Part shown: positions 40,641 through 51,600 of the stretch, one piece after another
Layout of the letters: each line of letters starts with the position of its first letter
Position numbering within the stretch: position 1 is the stretch's first letter
Source: an uncultured Lewinella sp.
Lineage (GTDB): Bacteria; Bacteroidota; Bacteroidia; Chitinophagales; Saprospiraceae
Reading direction: 5' to 3'
DNA: 53,949 nt
Assembly (NCBI GenBank): GCA_913057785.1
Contig: CAJXPD010000029.1
Coordinates: 1-53,949 of the forward strand
Program-made: the position numbers and the translations under genes
Notes under the pieces: model-generated
What the model saw: the letters and a program-made list of their open reading frames with translations, nothing else
Database searches by the model: none
What the model was told of the DNA's origin: nothing

Positions 40641-43463
40641 TTACTCTTCTTTCTTTTCTGATCCTTTCTTCTGATTCTTCTTCACTTCTGCAGCAGCATC
40701 CATCACATCTTGAGTAGCTTTCTGTAATTCTTCCAGCTGTTTCTTGCGATGCTCTTTTCGCTTAGCCTCTTCGGCTTCTTCTTTAGCTTTAGCTGCTGCC
40801 GCTTCTTCCGCTTTTTCTTCTTCCGTTGGTGCTTTTTCCTCTACCACCGCCCCATCAAAAGGATCTTTGCTAAAGGTTAATCCTTTCTTGTCGGAGTCGA
40901 TATAGATGGTATCACCTGCACTAAACTTACCGGAAAGGACTTCTTTAGATAATTCATTGATTACGTCTCTCTGCAGGACTCGCTTCATAGGACGAGCACC
41001 AAACTGAGGATCATAGCCGCGATCTGCTAAGAGATCCAGGGCTTTATCACTGATCTTTACGATGATCCCTTGCTTGGCCAACATCTTATCTACTTTTCGC
41101 ATCAAGAGCTTCAAGATGGAATGAATCTCTTTGCGAGAAAGAGGAAGGAACATGATTTGTTCATCGATCCGGTTGAGAAATTCCGGTCTCAGGTTTTCCT
41201 TTAGATGGTCGAAAACCTCTTCCTTAGTAGTGTTGATGATTTCTGCTCTATGGTCATCTCCTAAGGCGTCCAAATCCTCAAAATTCTCTAGGATTGTTTC
41301 GGCACCCATATTGGAAGTCATGATGATCAACGTATTCTTAAAGTTGGCCACGCGCCCGCGATTATCCGTCAATCGTCCATCATCCAATACCTGTAAGAGT
41401 ATATTGAAGGTATCAGGGTGAGCCTTTTCAATTTCGTCTAGTAGAATGATCGAATACGGTTTACGGCGTACTGCTTCCGTTAGCTGACCCCCTTCATCAT
41501 AGCCTACATAACCTGGAGGTGCTCCCACCAATCGACTCACATTGTGCCGTTCTTGGTATTCACTCATGTCAATTCTAGTGATCGCCTTTTCGTCATCGAA
41601 AAGGACTTCGGCGAGGGCTTTTGCTAATTCAGTTTTACCGACACCTGTTGGTCCAAGAAAGATAAAGGACCCAATTGGTCTTCCAGCATCCTGCAAGCCG
41701 GCTCTACTACGGCGTACGGCATCTGAAACTGCACGCACGGCTTCATCTTGCCCGATCAAGCGCTTGTGTATCTCGTCTTCCAGACGCAGTAACTTGTCTT
41801 TCTCGCTCTGCATCATTTTGGCTACGGGAATCCCCGTCCAGCGAGATACGACTTCGCCTATGTCGTTGGAGGATACCTCTTCGTTCGTGAAGCGGTTTTC
41901 ATCGGGTAGTTTATCCAATTTCTCCTCTGCAGCCTTAAGCATGGCTTGCTGCTTTTGGAGTTCTCCGTATCGAATTTTGGCTACTGTTTCAAAATCACTA
42001 TTCCTTTCGGCGATTTCCGCCTCCATTTCTAATTCCTCGATTCGTTTTTTGACATTAGTCAAGGCATCAACGATTTCCTTTTCATTTTTCCAGCTAGCTC
42101 GTACAGAATCACGCTTTTCCTTAGCATTGGCGATCTGCTCCTTGATAGTCTTGAGTTGCTTCGAGTCTTTTTCTCGCTTGATAGCTTCTCTCTCAATCTC
42201 TAACTGGCGAACCTTTCGATCCCACTCATCCACTTCTTCTGGCACAGAATCCAACTCTAAACGTAGTTTTGCTGCTGCTTCATCAATTAAGTCAATGGCT
42301 TTATCTGGAAGGAATCGATCTGCGATATATCGATGAGCCAATTCCGCCGCTGCGATGAGCGCCTCGTCAAGGATTTCGATTTTGTGGTATACCTCATAGC
42401 GCTCTTGCAATCCACGTAGGATAGAAATGGTGTCTTCCACACTGGGCTCGCCTATGGTTACGGTCTGGAACCGTCTTACCAGGGCTTTGTCTTTTTCAAA
42501 ATACTTTTGGTATTCATCTAGTGTGGTAGCACCAATGGTTCGCAGTTCCCCGCGAGCCAAGGCGGGCTTCAGGATGTTGGCGGCATCAATGGCTCCTTGG
42601 CCACCCCCCGCTCCGATCAAGGTATGGATCTCATCAATAAATAAGATGATCTCCCCTCCTGATTCAGTTACCTCTTTGATCAATCCTTTTAGGCGTTCTT
42701 CAAACTCGCCTTTATACTTAGCACCTGCCACCAAGCCGGCAATGTCAAGCGTGTATATCTTTTTAGACTTCAATTGTTCAGGCACGTCTCCCTTGACAAT
42801 TCGCCAAGCGATACCTTCCACGATAGCTGTCTTACCAACACCGGGTTCTCCGATAAGGAGTGGGTTGTTTTTCTTCCTACGGGAAAGAATATGCAGCACA
42901 CGCCGGATCTCCTCATCTCTACCAATGATCGGATCTAATTGACCGGATTCTGCCTTCTCATTTAAGTTGATGCCAAACTTACGTAGGGCGTTGTAACTTT
43001 CTTCGGCACTTTGGTCTGTGACTTTCCGGCCTTTCCTCAACTCTTCAATAGCATCAATAATGCCTTTCTCTGTCGCGCCTTGATCCTTCAACATCCTAGC
43101 GGCTTGGTCCGTCCCTTGAAGAATACCGAGAATGATTAGTTCTATGGAAATAAACTCATCGCCAAACTTACTCAAGGTTTTCTTAGCTCGACTTAAGGCG
43201 CGATTAGCATCATTCGTCAAGAACTGTTTTTCAGTTCCTTTTACTTTGGGGTAACCTTTGACGGCATCTTCCAGCTTTAATCGAAGGGCGCTCATGTTCA
43301 CACCAACCTTCTGAAGCAGAAAGTTGGCCACATTTTCATCAATTTCGATGATCCCTTTCATTAGGTGAGTAGTGTCCACTTGCTGCTGATCCAAACCAGC
43401 AGCGATCTGCTGTGCTTTCAGAATGGCCTCTTGTGCTTTCGTAGTGAAATTATCGTAGGTCAT
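40641..43463 (-). CDS. clpB: ATP-dependent disaggregase ClpB
   Basis: A 940-residue Hsp100 chaperone that, with DnaK, pulls proteins out of aggregates. Order of domains: Clp N domain (about 1-145), AAA+ 1 with Walker A GEPGVGKT (Lys211) and LFIDEIHTL, the coiled-coil middle domain (about 410-520), AAA+ 2 with Walker A GPTGVGKT (Lys610) and ILLDEIEKA, and the small C-terminal domain. The family is normally about 855-870 residues; here roughly 70 extra residues form an alanine/glutamate/lysine-rich tail (EEEKAEEAAAAKAKEEAEEAKRKEHRKKQ style). No heat-shock operator was recognised upstream. Confidence 0.96.
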   Translation of the reverse strand: MTYDNFTTKAQEAILKAQQIAAGLDQQQVDTTHLMKGIIEIDENVANFLLQKVGVNMSALRLKLEDAVKGYPKVKGTEKQFLTNDANRALSRAKKTLSKFGDEFISIELIILGILQGTDQAARMLKDQGATEKGIIDAIEELRKGRKVTDQSAEESYNALRKFGINLNEKAESGQLDPIIGRDEEIRRVLHILSRRKKNNPLLIGEPGVGKTAIVEGIAWRIVKGDVPEQLKSKKIYTLDIAGLVAGAKYKGEFEERLKGLIKEVTESGGEIILFIDEIHTLIGAGGGQGAIDAANILKPALARGELRTIGATTLDEYQKYFEKDKALVRRFQTVTIGEPSVEDTISILRGLQERYEVYHKIEILDEALIAAAELAHRYIADRFLPDKAIDLIDEAAAKLRLELDSVPEEVDEWDRKVRQLEIEREAIKREKDSKQLKTIKEQIANAKEKRDSVRASWKNEKEIVDALTNVKKRIEELEMEAEIAERNSDFETVAKIRYGELQKQQAMLKAAEEKLDKLPDENRFTNEEVSSNDIGEVVSRWTGIPVAKMMQSEKDKLLRLEDEIHKRLIGQDEAVRAVSDAVRRSRAGLQDAGRPIGSFIFLGPTGVGKTELAKALAEVLFDDEKAITRIDMSEYQERHNVSRLVGAPPGYVGYDEGGQLTEAVRRKPYSIILLDEIEKAHPDTFNILLQVLDDGRLTDNRGRVANFKNTLIIMTSNMGAETILENFEDLDALGDDHRAEIINTTKEEVFDHLKENLRPEFLNRIDEQIMFLPLSRKEIHSILKLLMRKVDKMLAKQGIIVKISDKALDLLADRGYDPQFGARPMKRVLQRDVINELSKEVLSGKFSAGDTIYIDSDKKGLTFSKDPFDGAVVEEKAPTEEEKAEEAAAAKAKEEAEEAKRKEHRKKQLEELQKATQDVMDAAAEVKKNQKKGSEKKEE

Positions 43464-43667
43464 TTATCGTATTTGGTTCTTATTGAAACTCCTTCTCTCA
43501 CAATTGCTATGGTCGGTGTTCTAGCTGAAAGACTGACTCAAAGGCACAAAATTGTTAGAGAATTGATTAACATTTAAGCAATGCGCAACAATTTACTGAT
43601 TGTATTTTTATTATGCTAAGCAATGCGGAAATAATCAGCTTACTGCTACGGCCTGCAATTACAAGAA

Positions 43668-44084
43668 TTATTGTTGTTGTTGTGCTAGGGTTTGTAGAAT
43701 GTGCTCCAGCTTAGTAACGACTGCTTGTCGTTCCAGTGATAAGGTGGCTTGCTGTTGATCCAGATAGTCAAAAATATGGATGGCTTGCTGCGCTTTTAAA
43801 CGACTTTTATCGGCCAGCTGTTGCGAAAAGTAATACTCAGCTTCTCGGGAGAGTAAATGTGCCAGAAAGTCCAACTGTCCTTCGTGCAATTGTCTTTCTA
43901 GGGTGAGAAAGGGGAGCCAACGTTCTGGCGGCATTTCATCTAGTTCATCCGGCTGAAAGTGCAGGGTGCCGTGGTAGGCTTCACTTATGATCTCAATCTG
44001 CTGCTTTGGATCTTTTCCCATTAATCTCGCTAGTACCATCGCCAATTCTTTGGTCCAGCGGAGTATGTAATCTCTTTGAATCAT
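43668..44084 (-). CDS. Small all-helical hypothetical protein
   Basis: A 138-residue protein beginning MIQRDYILRWTKELAMVLARLMG, a start I recall from small helical hypothetical proteins (DUF6483-like) in several phyla. The rest is helix-rich, with LERQLHEGQLDFLAHLLSREAEYYFSQQL and a terminal QQQQ. No catalytic or binding motif was seen. It stands alone between clpB and the hybrid regulator. Confidence 0.55.
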   Translation of the reverse strand: MIQRDYILRWTKELAMVLARLMGKDPKQQIEIISEAYHGTLHFQPDELDEMPPERWLPFLTLERQLHEGQLDFLAHLLSREAEYYFSQQLADKSRLKAQQAIHIFDYLDQQQATLSLERQAVVTKLEHILQTLAQQQQ

Positions 44085-44220
44085 TCCTATCTATGTATGG
44101 TGACAATATGCTAATTGTATACGTTTGAGCGAATAAAATTCGTTCAACTGCCCAAAAAAACAGATAATAGCTAGAAATTTAATACCTTAATTGAGTAACA
44201 AAACTAATAGCGATTTTAGA

Positions 44221-47200
44221 ATGTCAGCAAGCTTAGCCACACGTAAAGCATGGTGTCAAATAGTAGTCCTTTGCCTTTTTCTGCCTTTCACCAGCTATGG
44301 GAATCGCTCCCTTCCGCTCCCATCCTATCGTTTTCAGTCGATTACGGTCAACGACAACCTGTCTCACAGTGATGTAAACTGCGTGGTACAAGATTCGCTC
44401 GGTTATATTTGGATCGGTACCAATAATGGTTTGAATCGCTTTGATGGGTATAGTGTAGAGACCTTCAAGTATAACCTGGAAGATCAACGCTCTATTCCAG
44501 GAAACCGAATCCAACACCTTTTGGTTGACCCTACAGGGCAAATTTGGGTAGCCATTCAGCATAAAGGTCTTTTCCGCTTTTATCCTAACGAAATGGAGTT
44601 TCGCAAAGTGCCGTTGCCTTTTCCCGAAATTATCTCCATGCAAATGGCACTTTCCGGAACAGGGGATATATGGGTGAATAAAAGGACGGAAGGGCTTTGT
44701 CGGATCTCCATCTGTCCTGATGGAGGCATCAAGTCCATAGATATATACGATCACGAAAAAATTGGCTTGAACCAAGGCGCTAGTAACTTGAACTTTTTGC
44801 AAAGGGGGACTAAGGGGGTCTATGTGATGGCGAATGACAATAGTCTTTATCATTTTGCTACAGAAGAAGAAGGATTTGCCCAGGTTCTATCAAGCAATAA
44901 TTGGTTAAATGCTCGCCAATGGCAAGTGAATTCCTTCTTGGAAGATGGAGATGATTTTTGGATGGCTACCTCTCGGGGAGCACTGCGACTAAAGCCAAAT
45001 GAAGAAAAGCAAACGTATGACAGCCATCTATTTGAAACCGATCAAACTTCTTATGATGTCAGTTTAATCTACAAAGACTTCGATGGGCAATTTTGGTTGG
45101 CTACTTCTTCCGGCTTGCGGATATTAAACCAAACTATAGAAGAAGAAGGGTCCTTCACCAGCGATGCTTTGGTCAGAGTTGATTTCACAGGTACCACTTT
45201 TCAAAGTAATAGGATCAGACATTTGTTCCAAGATCGCTTTGGAGTACTGTGGGTCGGGTCAACGGGGGGTGTCAATTATACCAGCCTGAAAAATAAGGCA
45301 TTTCGGTATCTAAAATGCACGATGCCAGAAAAGACTCAGCAACGGAATATTGCCGCTGTCTACAAAGCAGATGATGGTAAAATATGGACTGGATCCAATA
45401 GTGGTTTATACGTTTTTGACCCTGTCTCTGGAAAAGAGACAGAATACAGACGTGAGCTAGCGGCAAGAGGGATACAGGGGCGTTACGTGGTATTTTTTCA
45501 TAAGGATCATCGGGGAGATATTTGGCTGGGAATCAAAGGTGGAATGCTTACCCGTGTGCACCAAGAAGGAGATAATTTCCAATTTGAACACTGGCCAGTT
45601 GAAGGAAACAATGGCGTCAGATTAGGAGAGAATCTCATGCAAATGACTGAGGATGATCTTGGACGCCTTTGGATTACTACCCATCGCGATGGTTTATTTA
45701 TCCTCGATCAAGATCGAAAAAATTACACCCATCTTCGACATGATCCTGCTGATCCTACCTCCTTGTCTTCAAATAACCTCACCGCTATTTATACGGACCC
45801 ATTAGATGGCAGTATGTGGGTGTCCACGCGAGATGGAGGACTGAATCACCTGATTGCCGAGCAGGAGGGGGAGTGGCAATTTGAACACTATAGATACGAT
45901 GCCGAAAACCCGCGTTCTCTTAGTAGCGATCATACTTGGCAGGTGCTTCGTACCCATGACAATCAGCTATGGGTAGCGACATTGGGCGGCGGACTGAATA
46001 AAGTCATTGAGGGTGAGCAGGTAGAATTTGAGCGATTTACCATGAGCGACGGCTTAACCGACAACGATGTCGAATGCTTAGCAGAGGATAATCAAGGCCA
46101 TCTATGGCTATCTGGAATGGGACTGACGCGATTCAACCCCAAAGATGGCACCATTCAGTACTTTGACTATCAAGATGGTTTGCAAAGTAATTCTTTCAAA
46201 ATTGGAGCAGTACACAAGGATGAGCAAGGCTGGCTATATTTTGGTGGGATCAATGGACTGAATTACTTTGATCCAGGATCGATAACAACGGATCCACTCG
46301 TACCAGAAGTATACATCACAGGATTACAGGTCAATAGTGAACCCATAGATGTAGGAGAAGAGGTGAAAGGGCGTACGCTTTTGGCAGAATCTCTGTTTAA
46401 TCAGCCTTCGATCCGACTGAAAGCCAATGAAAATGATTTCACGATCCACTTTGTTGGGGTCCAGATGGCCTCAGCCTTAAAGAATCAATATCGGTTCAAG
46501 TTAGAGGGGCATAATGATGACTGGGTTGAGGTACGCTATCCAAACTTGAGTGCCACTTACTCCAATATAGCTCCAGGGGATTATACCTTCAGGCTTACGG
46601 CTAGCAATGGTGATGGAGTTTGGAATGAGAAGGAAGTTCAGTTGCCTGTTCATATAGCCAGCCCTTGGTATGCTACCCCCTTGGCTTTTGTGGTCTATGG
46701 GCTTTTAGGGATTCTGGGGCTGTTCTTGTTCAGACGAGTGACCGAAAAGCAACTAGGTTTACAGAACGAACTCATTCTGGCAGAAAAGGAGCAGGAGCTG
46801 AATCAATACAAACTCAATTTCTTTACCAATATCTCCCACGAACTTCGAAGTCCCTTGACCTTAATTCGTGGACCGCTGGAAGAGTTATTATTGCATACTA
46901 AGGTGCGCAAAGAGACGAAAGCCAAATTGCGGATCATGCAGAACAGCTCTAATCGACTGCTTAATTTGATGAACCAATTACTGGATTTCAGAAAGATTGA
47001 GACGGGCAACATGCGTCTGCAAGCGGCTGAGGGAAATTTTGTGAAGTTCTGCGAAGAGGTATTTTTGATCTTCAGTAAAAGTGCTTCAGAAAAGAATATC
47101 CAATTTCGATTTGAAACGCCCACTAAGACTATTCCTTTGACTTATGATCGAGATAAGATGGAGACGGTCTTGATGAATCTATTATCCAACGCTTATAAGT

Positions 47201-48480
47201 TCACGCAAGAGAATGGCTGCATAACCATTAGTTTGCGGGTTAGAGGACAAGAGGAGGGAGAAGCAGTTTTTGATGCACAGGGGCTCCTGGAGAACAATTA
47301 CTTGTTGATCGAAGTAATAGATAGCGGCAGAGGAATGGATTCTGAAGAAATTGAGAAGGTTTTTAATCCCTACTATCAAGCTAAAAACCCGGATACATTG
47401 CACATTGCCGGTACGGGTATTGGCCTATCACTAGTGAAGGGTATGATAGACCTACATAAGGGGCAGGTGTCCGTCCAAAGTCTGCCCCATAAAGGAACTA
47501 CTTTTTCCATCAAGCTACCTCTTGGCTCCAATCACCTGACTGGCGATCAAATCATTCCAAACTTTAGGAATTCCGAGTATTTAGGCCACTACTTGCCAGA
47601 AGAAAATCGACACTTGATTGCCAATAACCCAACCCAGGACCACTATCTCAAGGTGATCAGTGATAGAAGTAGAAAATACAAGGTCGCCATAGTGGAGGAT
47701 AATTCAGCTTTACGCACCTACTTGCGACAAGTACTAGAAGAAGAATTCGTCGTGATGGAAGCGGTCAATGGTAAGGAAGCGCTACAGATGATCATGGAAG
47801 ATCCACCAGATCTGATTGTGAGTGATGTGATGATGCCGGAAATGGATGGTATTCGTCTTTGCAAGGCCATTAAAGAAACGGAATTGATCGCGCACCTGCC
47901 AATTATACTCTTGACAGCTCGTACTTCTCGTGTTTACGAACTAGAAGGCCTAGGAATGGGAGCCGAAAGCTATATCACCAAGCCTTTCAATGCACAGATG
48001 CTGAAATCGCGGATCTATGCCATTCTTCAGAATAGACAGCATTTGAGGGAGTACTACCGAAAACAGCTATTCTTTGAGCCCGTGAAGGAGAACCAGTTGA
48101 CGCCTGAGGAGAAATTGGTTCACCAAGCCATTGAATTGGTGGAAGCTCATTTAGAGGACGCGGACTTTAACGTTCAGCGGTTGGCAGAGATGCTACATCA
48201 AAGCCAATCCAGTTTGTACCGGAAGATCAAAGCGGTAACGGGTAAGTCTTTGGTGGAGTTCGTTAGGGATGTCCGCCTTCGCAAGGCAGCGGAAATGATT
48301 CGCACTGGTGATCTGACCATTACAGAGATAGCTTATAAGGTAGGATTTAGCAGTATAAAGTACTTCCGACAATGCTTTAAGAACCTTTACCATATGACCC
48401 CGTCTGCCTTTGGGCAACTCAAGGAAGTGCCCCAGCAAAATAATGGTCTCACACAATCCATTCGCTCCATCGGGGGCTAG
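44221..48480 (+). CDS. Hybrid two-component system regulator (HTCS)
   Basis: A 1419-residue single-chain sensor-regulator starting at ATG 44221; an in-frame TTG at 44191 is possible. A signal peptide is followed by two seven-bladed periplasmic beta-propellers of the Reg_prop type (for example GYIWIGTNNGLNRFDGY, QIWVAIQHKGLFRFYP and GQFWLATSSGLRI), then a Y_Y_Y domain (IHFVGVQMASALKNQYRFKLEGHNDDW) and a membrane helix near 820-838. The cytoplasmic part has a HisKA with His873 (ISHELRSP), a HATPase, a receiver domain with Asp1202 (VSDVMMPEMDG) and a C-terminal AraC-type helix-turn-helix (about 1315-1410). HTCS proteins sense glycans or breakdown products and activate the adjacent uptake locus; here susC-susD lie immediately downstream. 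Confidence 0.95.
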   Translation: MSASLATRKAWCQIVVLCLFLPFTSYGNRSLPLPSYRFQSITVNDNLSHSDVNCVVQDSLGYIWIGTNNGLNRFDGYSVETFKYNLEDQRSIPGNRIQHLLVDPTGQIWVAIQHKGLFRFYPNEMEFRKVPLPFPEIISMQMALSGTGDIWVNKRTEGLCRISICPDGGIKSIDIYDHEKIGLNQGASNLNFLQRGTKGVYVMANDNSLYHFATEEEGFAQVLSSNNWLNARQWQVNSFLEDGDDFWMATSRGALRLKPNEEKQTYDSHLFETDQTSYDVSLIYKDFDGQFWLATSSGLRILNQTIEEEGSFTSDALVRVDFTGTTFQSNRIRHLFQDRFGVLWVGSTGGVNYTSLKNKAFRYLKCTMPEKTQQRNIAAVYKADDGKIWTGSNSGLYVFDPVSGKETEYRRELAARGIQGRYVVFFHKDHRGDIWLGIKGGMLTRVHQEGDNFQFEHWPVEGNNGVRLGENLMQMTEDDLGRLWITTHRDGLFILDQDRKNYTHLRHDPADPTSLSSNNLTAIYTDPLDGSMWVSTRDGGLNHLIAEQEGEWQFEHYRYDAENPRSLSSDHTWQVLRTHDNQLWVATLGGGLNKVIEGEQVEFERFTMSDGLTDNDVECLAEDNQGHLWLSGMGLTRFNPKDGTIQYFDYQDGLQSNSFKIGAVHKDEQGWLYFGGINGLNYFDPGSITTDPLVPEVYITGLQVNSEPIDVGEEVKGRTLLAESLFNQPSIRLKANENDFTIHFVGVQMASALKNQYRFKLEGHNDDWVEVRYPNLSATYSNIAPGDYTFRLTASNGDGVWNEKEVQLPVHIASPWYATPLAFVVYGLLGILGLFLFRRVTEKQLGLQNELILAEKEQELNQYKLNFFTNISHELRSPLTLIRGPLEELLLHTKVRKETKAKLRIMQNSSNRLLNLMNQLLDFRKIETGNMRLQAAEGNFVKFCEEVFLIFSKSASEKNIQFRFETPTKTIPLTYDRDKMETVLMNLLSNAYKFTQENGCITISLRVRGQEEGEAVFDAQGLLENNYLLIEVIDSGRGMDSEEIEKVFNPYYQAKNPDTLHIAGTGIGLSLVKGMIDLHKGQVSVQSLPHKGTTFSIKLPLGSNHLTGDQIIPNFRNSEYLGHYLPEENRHLIANNPTQDHYLKVISDRSRKYKVAIVEDNSALRTYLRQVLEEEFVVMEAVNGKEALQMIMEDPPDLIVSDVMMPEMDGIRLCKAIKETELIAHLPIILLTARTSRVYELEGLGMGAESYITKPFNAQMLKSRIYAILQNRQHLREYYRKQLFFEPVKENQLTPEEKLVHQAIELVEAHLEDADFNVQRLAEMLHQSQSSLYRKIKAVTGKSLVEFVRDVRLRKAAEMIRTGDLTITEIAYKVGFSSIKYFRQCFKNLYHMTPSAFGQLKEVPQQNNGLTQSIRSIGG

Positions 48481-48510
48481 ATATTGATTTTTCATTTTTT
48501 CTATTCCCAA

Positions 48511-48544
48511 CTAGGCCTTTCCAATTCTCTTTGGAAAGGCCTAG
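48511..48544 (+). terminator. Perfect terminator after the HTCS gene
   Basis: CTAGGCCTTTCCAA (48511-48524) is perfectly complementary to TTGGAAAGGCCTAG (48531-48544) around a 6-nt loop; a pyrimidine-rich stretch follows. Confidence 0.85.
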
Positions 48545-48554
48545 CCTCTTTATG

Positions 48555-48593
48555 CCGAATAATTACCCCCTATTTTACCGATTATTCCCCCCT
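48555..48593 (+). promoter_or_regulatory. C-rich direct repeat upstream of susC
   Basis: CCGAATAATTACCCCCT (48555-48571) is repeated as CCGATTATTCCCCCCT (48578-48593), one base shorter, with an offset of 22-23 nt (about two helical turns). It lies 79-117 nt before the susC start and has no strong promoter boxes next to it, as expected for a site of an activator such as the upstream HTCS. Confidence 0.45.
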
Positions 48594-48671
48594 GCTGGCC
48601 TGCATTTGAGCTAATTTCATCATATCAACTCAGGATTACTCGGTATTTATTTTACACTTTAAAGTTTAATT

Positions 48672-51600
48672 ATGATTAACCAACTAAAAAGCTTAAGGGC
48701 AGCGTGCTTTGTGGTTTGTCTTCTGCTTAGCAGTGGCCTCATAGCGCAGCAATCCGTCTCCGGTACAGTGACGGATACGGATGGCACGCCTTTAATTGGC
48801 GTAAATATTTTGGAAGAAGGCACTAGTAATGGTACAGTAACGGATATTGATGGTAAGTATCAGATCACAGTTAGTCAGGACGCTAATCTGGTCTTCAGTT
48901 ACACCGGCTACCAGAATCAAGCTATCTCAGTAGATAGTAGAAGCAGTATTGATCTCGTCATGGAGGTTGGAGCAATACTCGATGAAGTAGTAGTAGTAGG
49001 ATATGGACAGGAAAAGAAATCTACCCTGACGGGAGCTGTAGCGTCTATTGACAACGAACAGCTAACCCAAGTCCCCGTTGCCAACTCTGCCAACCTGTTA
49101 GCGGGTAGGGTGCCAGGGGTAATGACTCGACAAAACTCGGGCTTGCCAGGATCGGAAAACACTCAAATCCGTATTAGAGGGTATGCGGGTTCTCCTCTGA
49201 TTCTCGTGGATGGTATTCAGACCTCTTTCGATCGGGTTGATCCGAATGACATTGAAACCATCACCGTATTGAAAGATGCGGCAGCGGCGGTTTATGGAGC
49301 CCGTGCAGGTAATGGGGTGATTCTGGTAACCACCAAGAGAGGAAAGAGTGGTCCAGCAAAGATTACCTATAACGGTAGCTACACCTCTATGTCGGCTTCT
49401 CGATTATTCCAGCAAGTAAATACGGACCAGTACATCGAATTGGTTAGAGAGTCAGATCTACTGGATGGAGCGGGCCTTGACGCCACTTTTACCGATGAGG
49501 ATGTGCAGCGTTTTGGAAATAGAGAACCTGGCTACGAGGGAGGCGATTGGGTGAATGGCTTGATCAAGAACAATGCACCCATGCATCAGCACAACCTCAG
49601 CGTATCCGGTGGTACGGATAACATCCGATATTTCACTTCCTTTGGATATGTAGATCAGGAAAGTTATTTCCGATCTAGAGATTATGATTACGGCAGATAT
49701 AATGCAAGAACGAATATCGATGCCAAGATTGACAATAATCTTAGTTTCAACCTCGATCTCTCTTATCGATTTGAAAAGACGGAAAGAGCCGCCAACAATA
49801 TAGAAGGCATGATGACAGAACTGGCAACAACAGAGCCTGTCTTCCCTACTTCTTTACCTGATCCTTCTATAGGGGAAGCCTTTTCTGGCTTTTCACAAAG
49901 AAATCCAATCTCCTCTAGTAAAAGAGATGTAGCTGGTTTCTGGGACAGAGACGAAGACGTTATCATCGGTCGATTGGGACTAAAGTATGATGCGCCATTC
50001 TTACCAGGACTTGCAGCGAGAGCAGAGGTAGGTTTGACGAGATACAATCGAGCGATAAAAAGTTTTGCTAAGCCCACCGATTTGTACGAATATCAGCCAG
50101 CAACAGACACCTATCTTTTGCAGGCCACCCAGCGTGTGGTTTCTCGAGTGTCAGACAATCAATTCAGAAGAACACAATTGTATCCTTTAGTATCCTTGAC
50201 GTATGATCGATCTTTTGGGAGTCACAATGTTAAAGTGCTAGGTTTGTACGAGCAGATTACTAGAGAATTTAGCACATTTGGTGCGTCCAGGATAGACTTG
50301 TTGTCTCTTGCTATCCCGGAATTATTCATTGGATCTCAAAATAATCAAACGAATAGTGGATCATCTGGATCTGATATTGGAAGAAAGAGTTATGTAGGGC
50401 GTGTTAATTATACTTTCCAGGACAAATACCTTTTTGAGGCGACTTTTAGAGCGGATGGTAATGTACTGTTCTCGCCAGATACGAGATGGGGGTACTTCCC
50501 TAGTTTCTCCGCTGGATGGGTACTATCCGAGGAGCCATTTCTCAATATTGGCAACGGAGGACCACTGGACTTCTTGAAGTTGAGGGCCTCTTATTCTCAA
50601 CTGGGAGACGATACAGCTAATGGTTTGAACGGTTTTGATTACCTGACAGGCTATGAGTTGCGGAACCCCATTATTTTGGGAGATAATGTGGCAGAGCCTA
50701 CCATCAGAACCAGAGGTTTGACTAACCAGCTTTTGACTTGGGAGGAAATGACGGTATACAACTTAGGCATAGAAGCTAGATTTTGGAATGGTAAACTATC
50801 ATTAGAAACAGAGATTTTCTACAGAAAGCGTGAAGGAATTATTGCGCAGAATATCGAAGCGGTACCTTCTACCTTTGGTGCGGATCTACCGGTGGTAAAT
50901 ATCAATAGTCAGGAAAATAGAGGGATAGAAATATCTGCCGTTTACCAAGAACGTTTTGGTGACTTTAGATTAGAATTAGCACCTAACTTTTCCTTGGCAC
51001 AAGCAAGATGGATTGACGTAAGAAGCCAAGAGGCCTTTGAAGATCCTGATCAAAAACGATTGTTTGGATTAGATGGCCAAAGAGTTAATCGATTTGTGGG
51101 ATATTTATCTGATGGAATCTTCATGTCCCAAGCAGAAATCGATAATCACCCTGTAGTACAAGATGACAACGAGAATTCTACCTTACGCCCCGGAGATATT
51201 CGATATATAGACCGAGATGGTGATGGACAAATCACCTTTAGAGACCAGGATGAGATTGGCTTTGCTACGGGTATACCAGAAATGGTGTATGGAATGAACG
51301 TTGGACTGCAATACAAGAATTTTAGGTTGAGTGCTTTGGTCCAAGGAGCCTCCAACTTTGCTATTAATATCAGCGGTTCCGCCAGGACAATGTTTAGCAA
51401 CCAGTCTATTCCTTTGACTTATCAATATGATCTAAGATGGCAGCCGGATTTGAATAATCCCACCGAAAACATTAACCCTGATGCGGCCCTTCCTGCCGCT
51501 ACGCAGTCGCCTAGTTTCAATAACTCTCGTACTTCGGACTTTTGGCACAGAAACGTCACTTACTTTCGCTTGAAGAACCTCAATCTTTCTTATTCCTTCC

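Noticed and set aside
41542..42336. 264-codon antisense frame inside clpB
   Set aside because: It is serine- and arginine-rich, as expected from the reverse of a highly conserved ATPase gene, with no domain pattern of its own.
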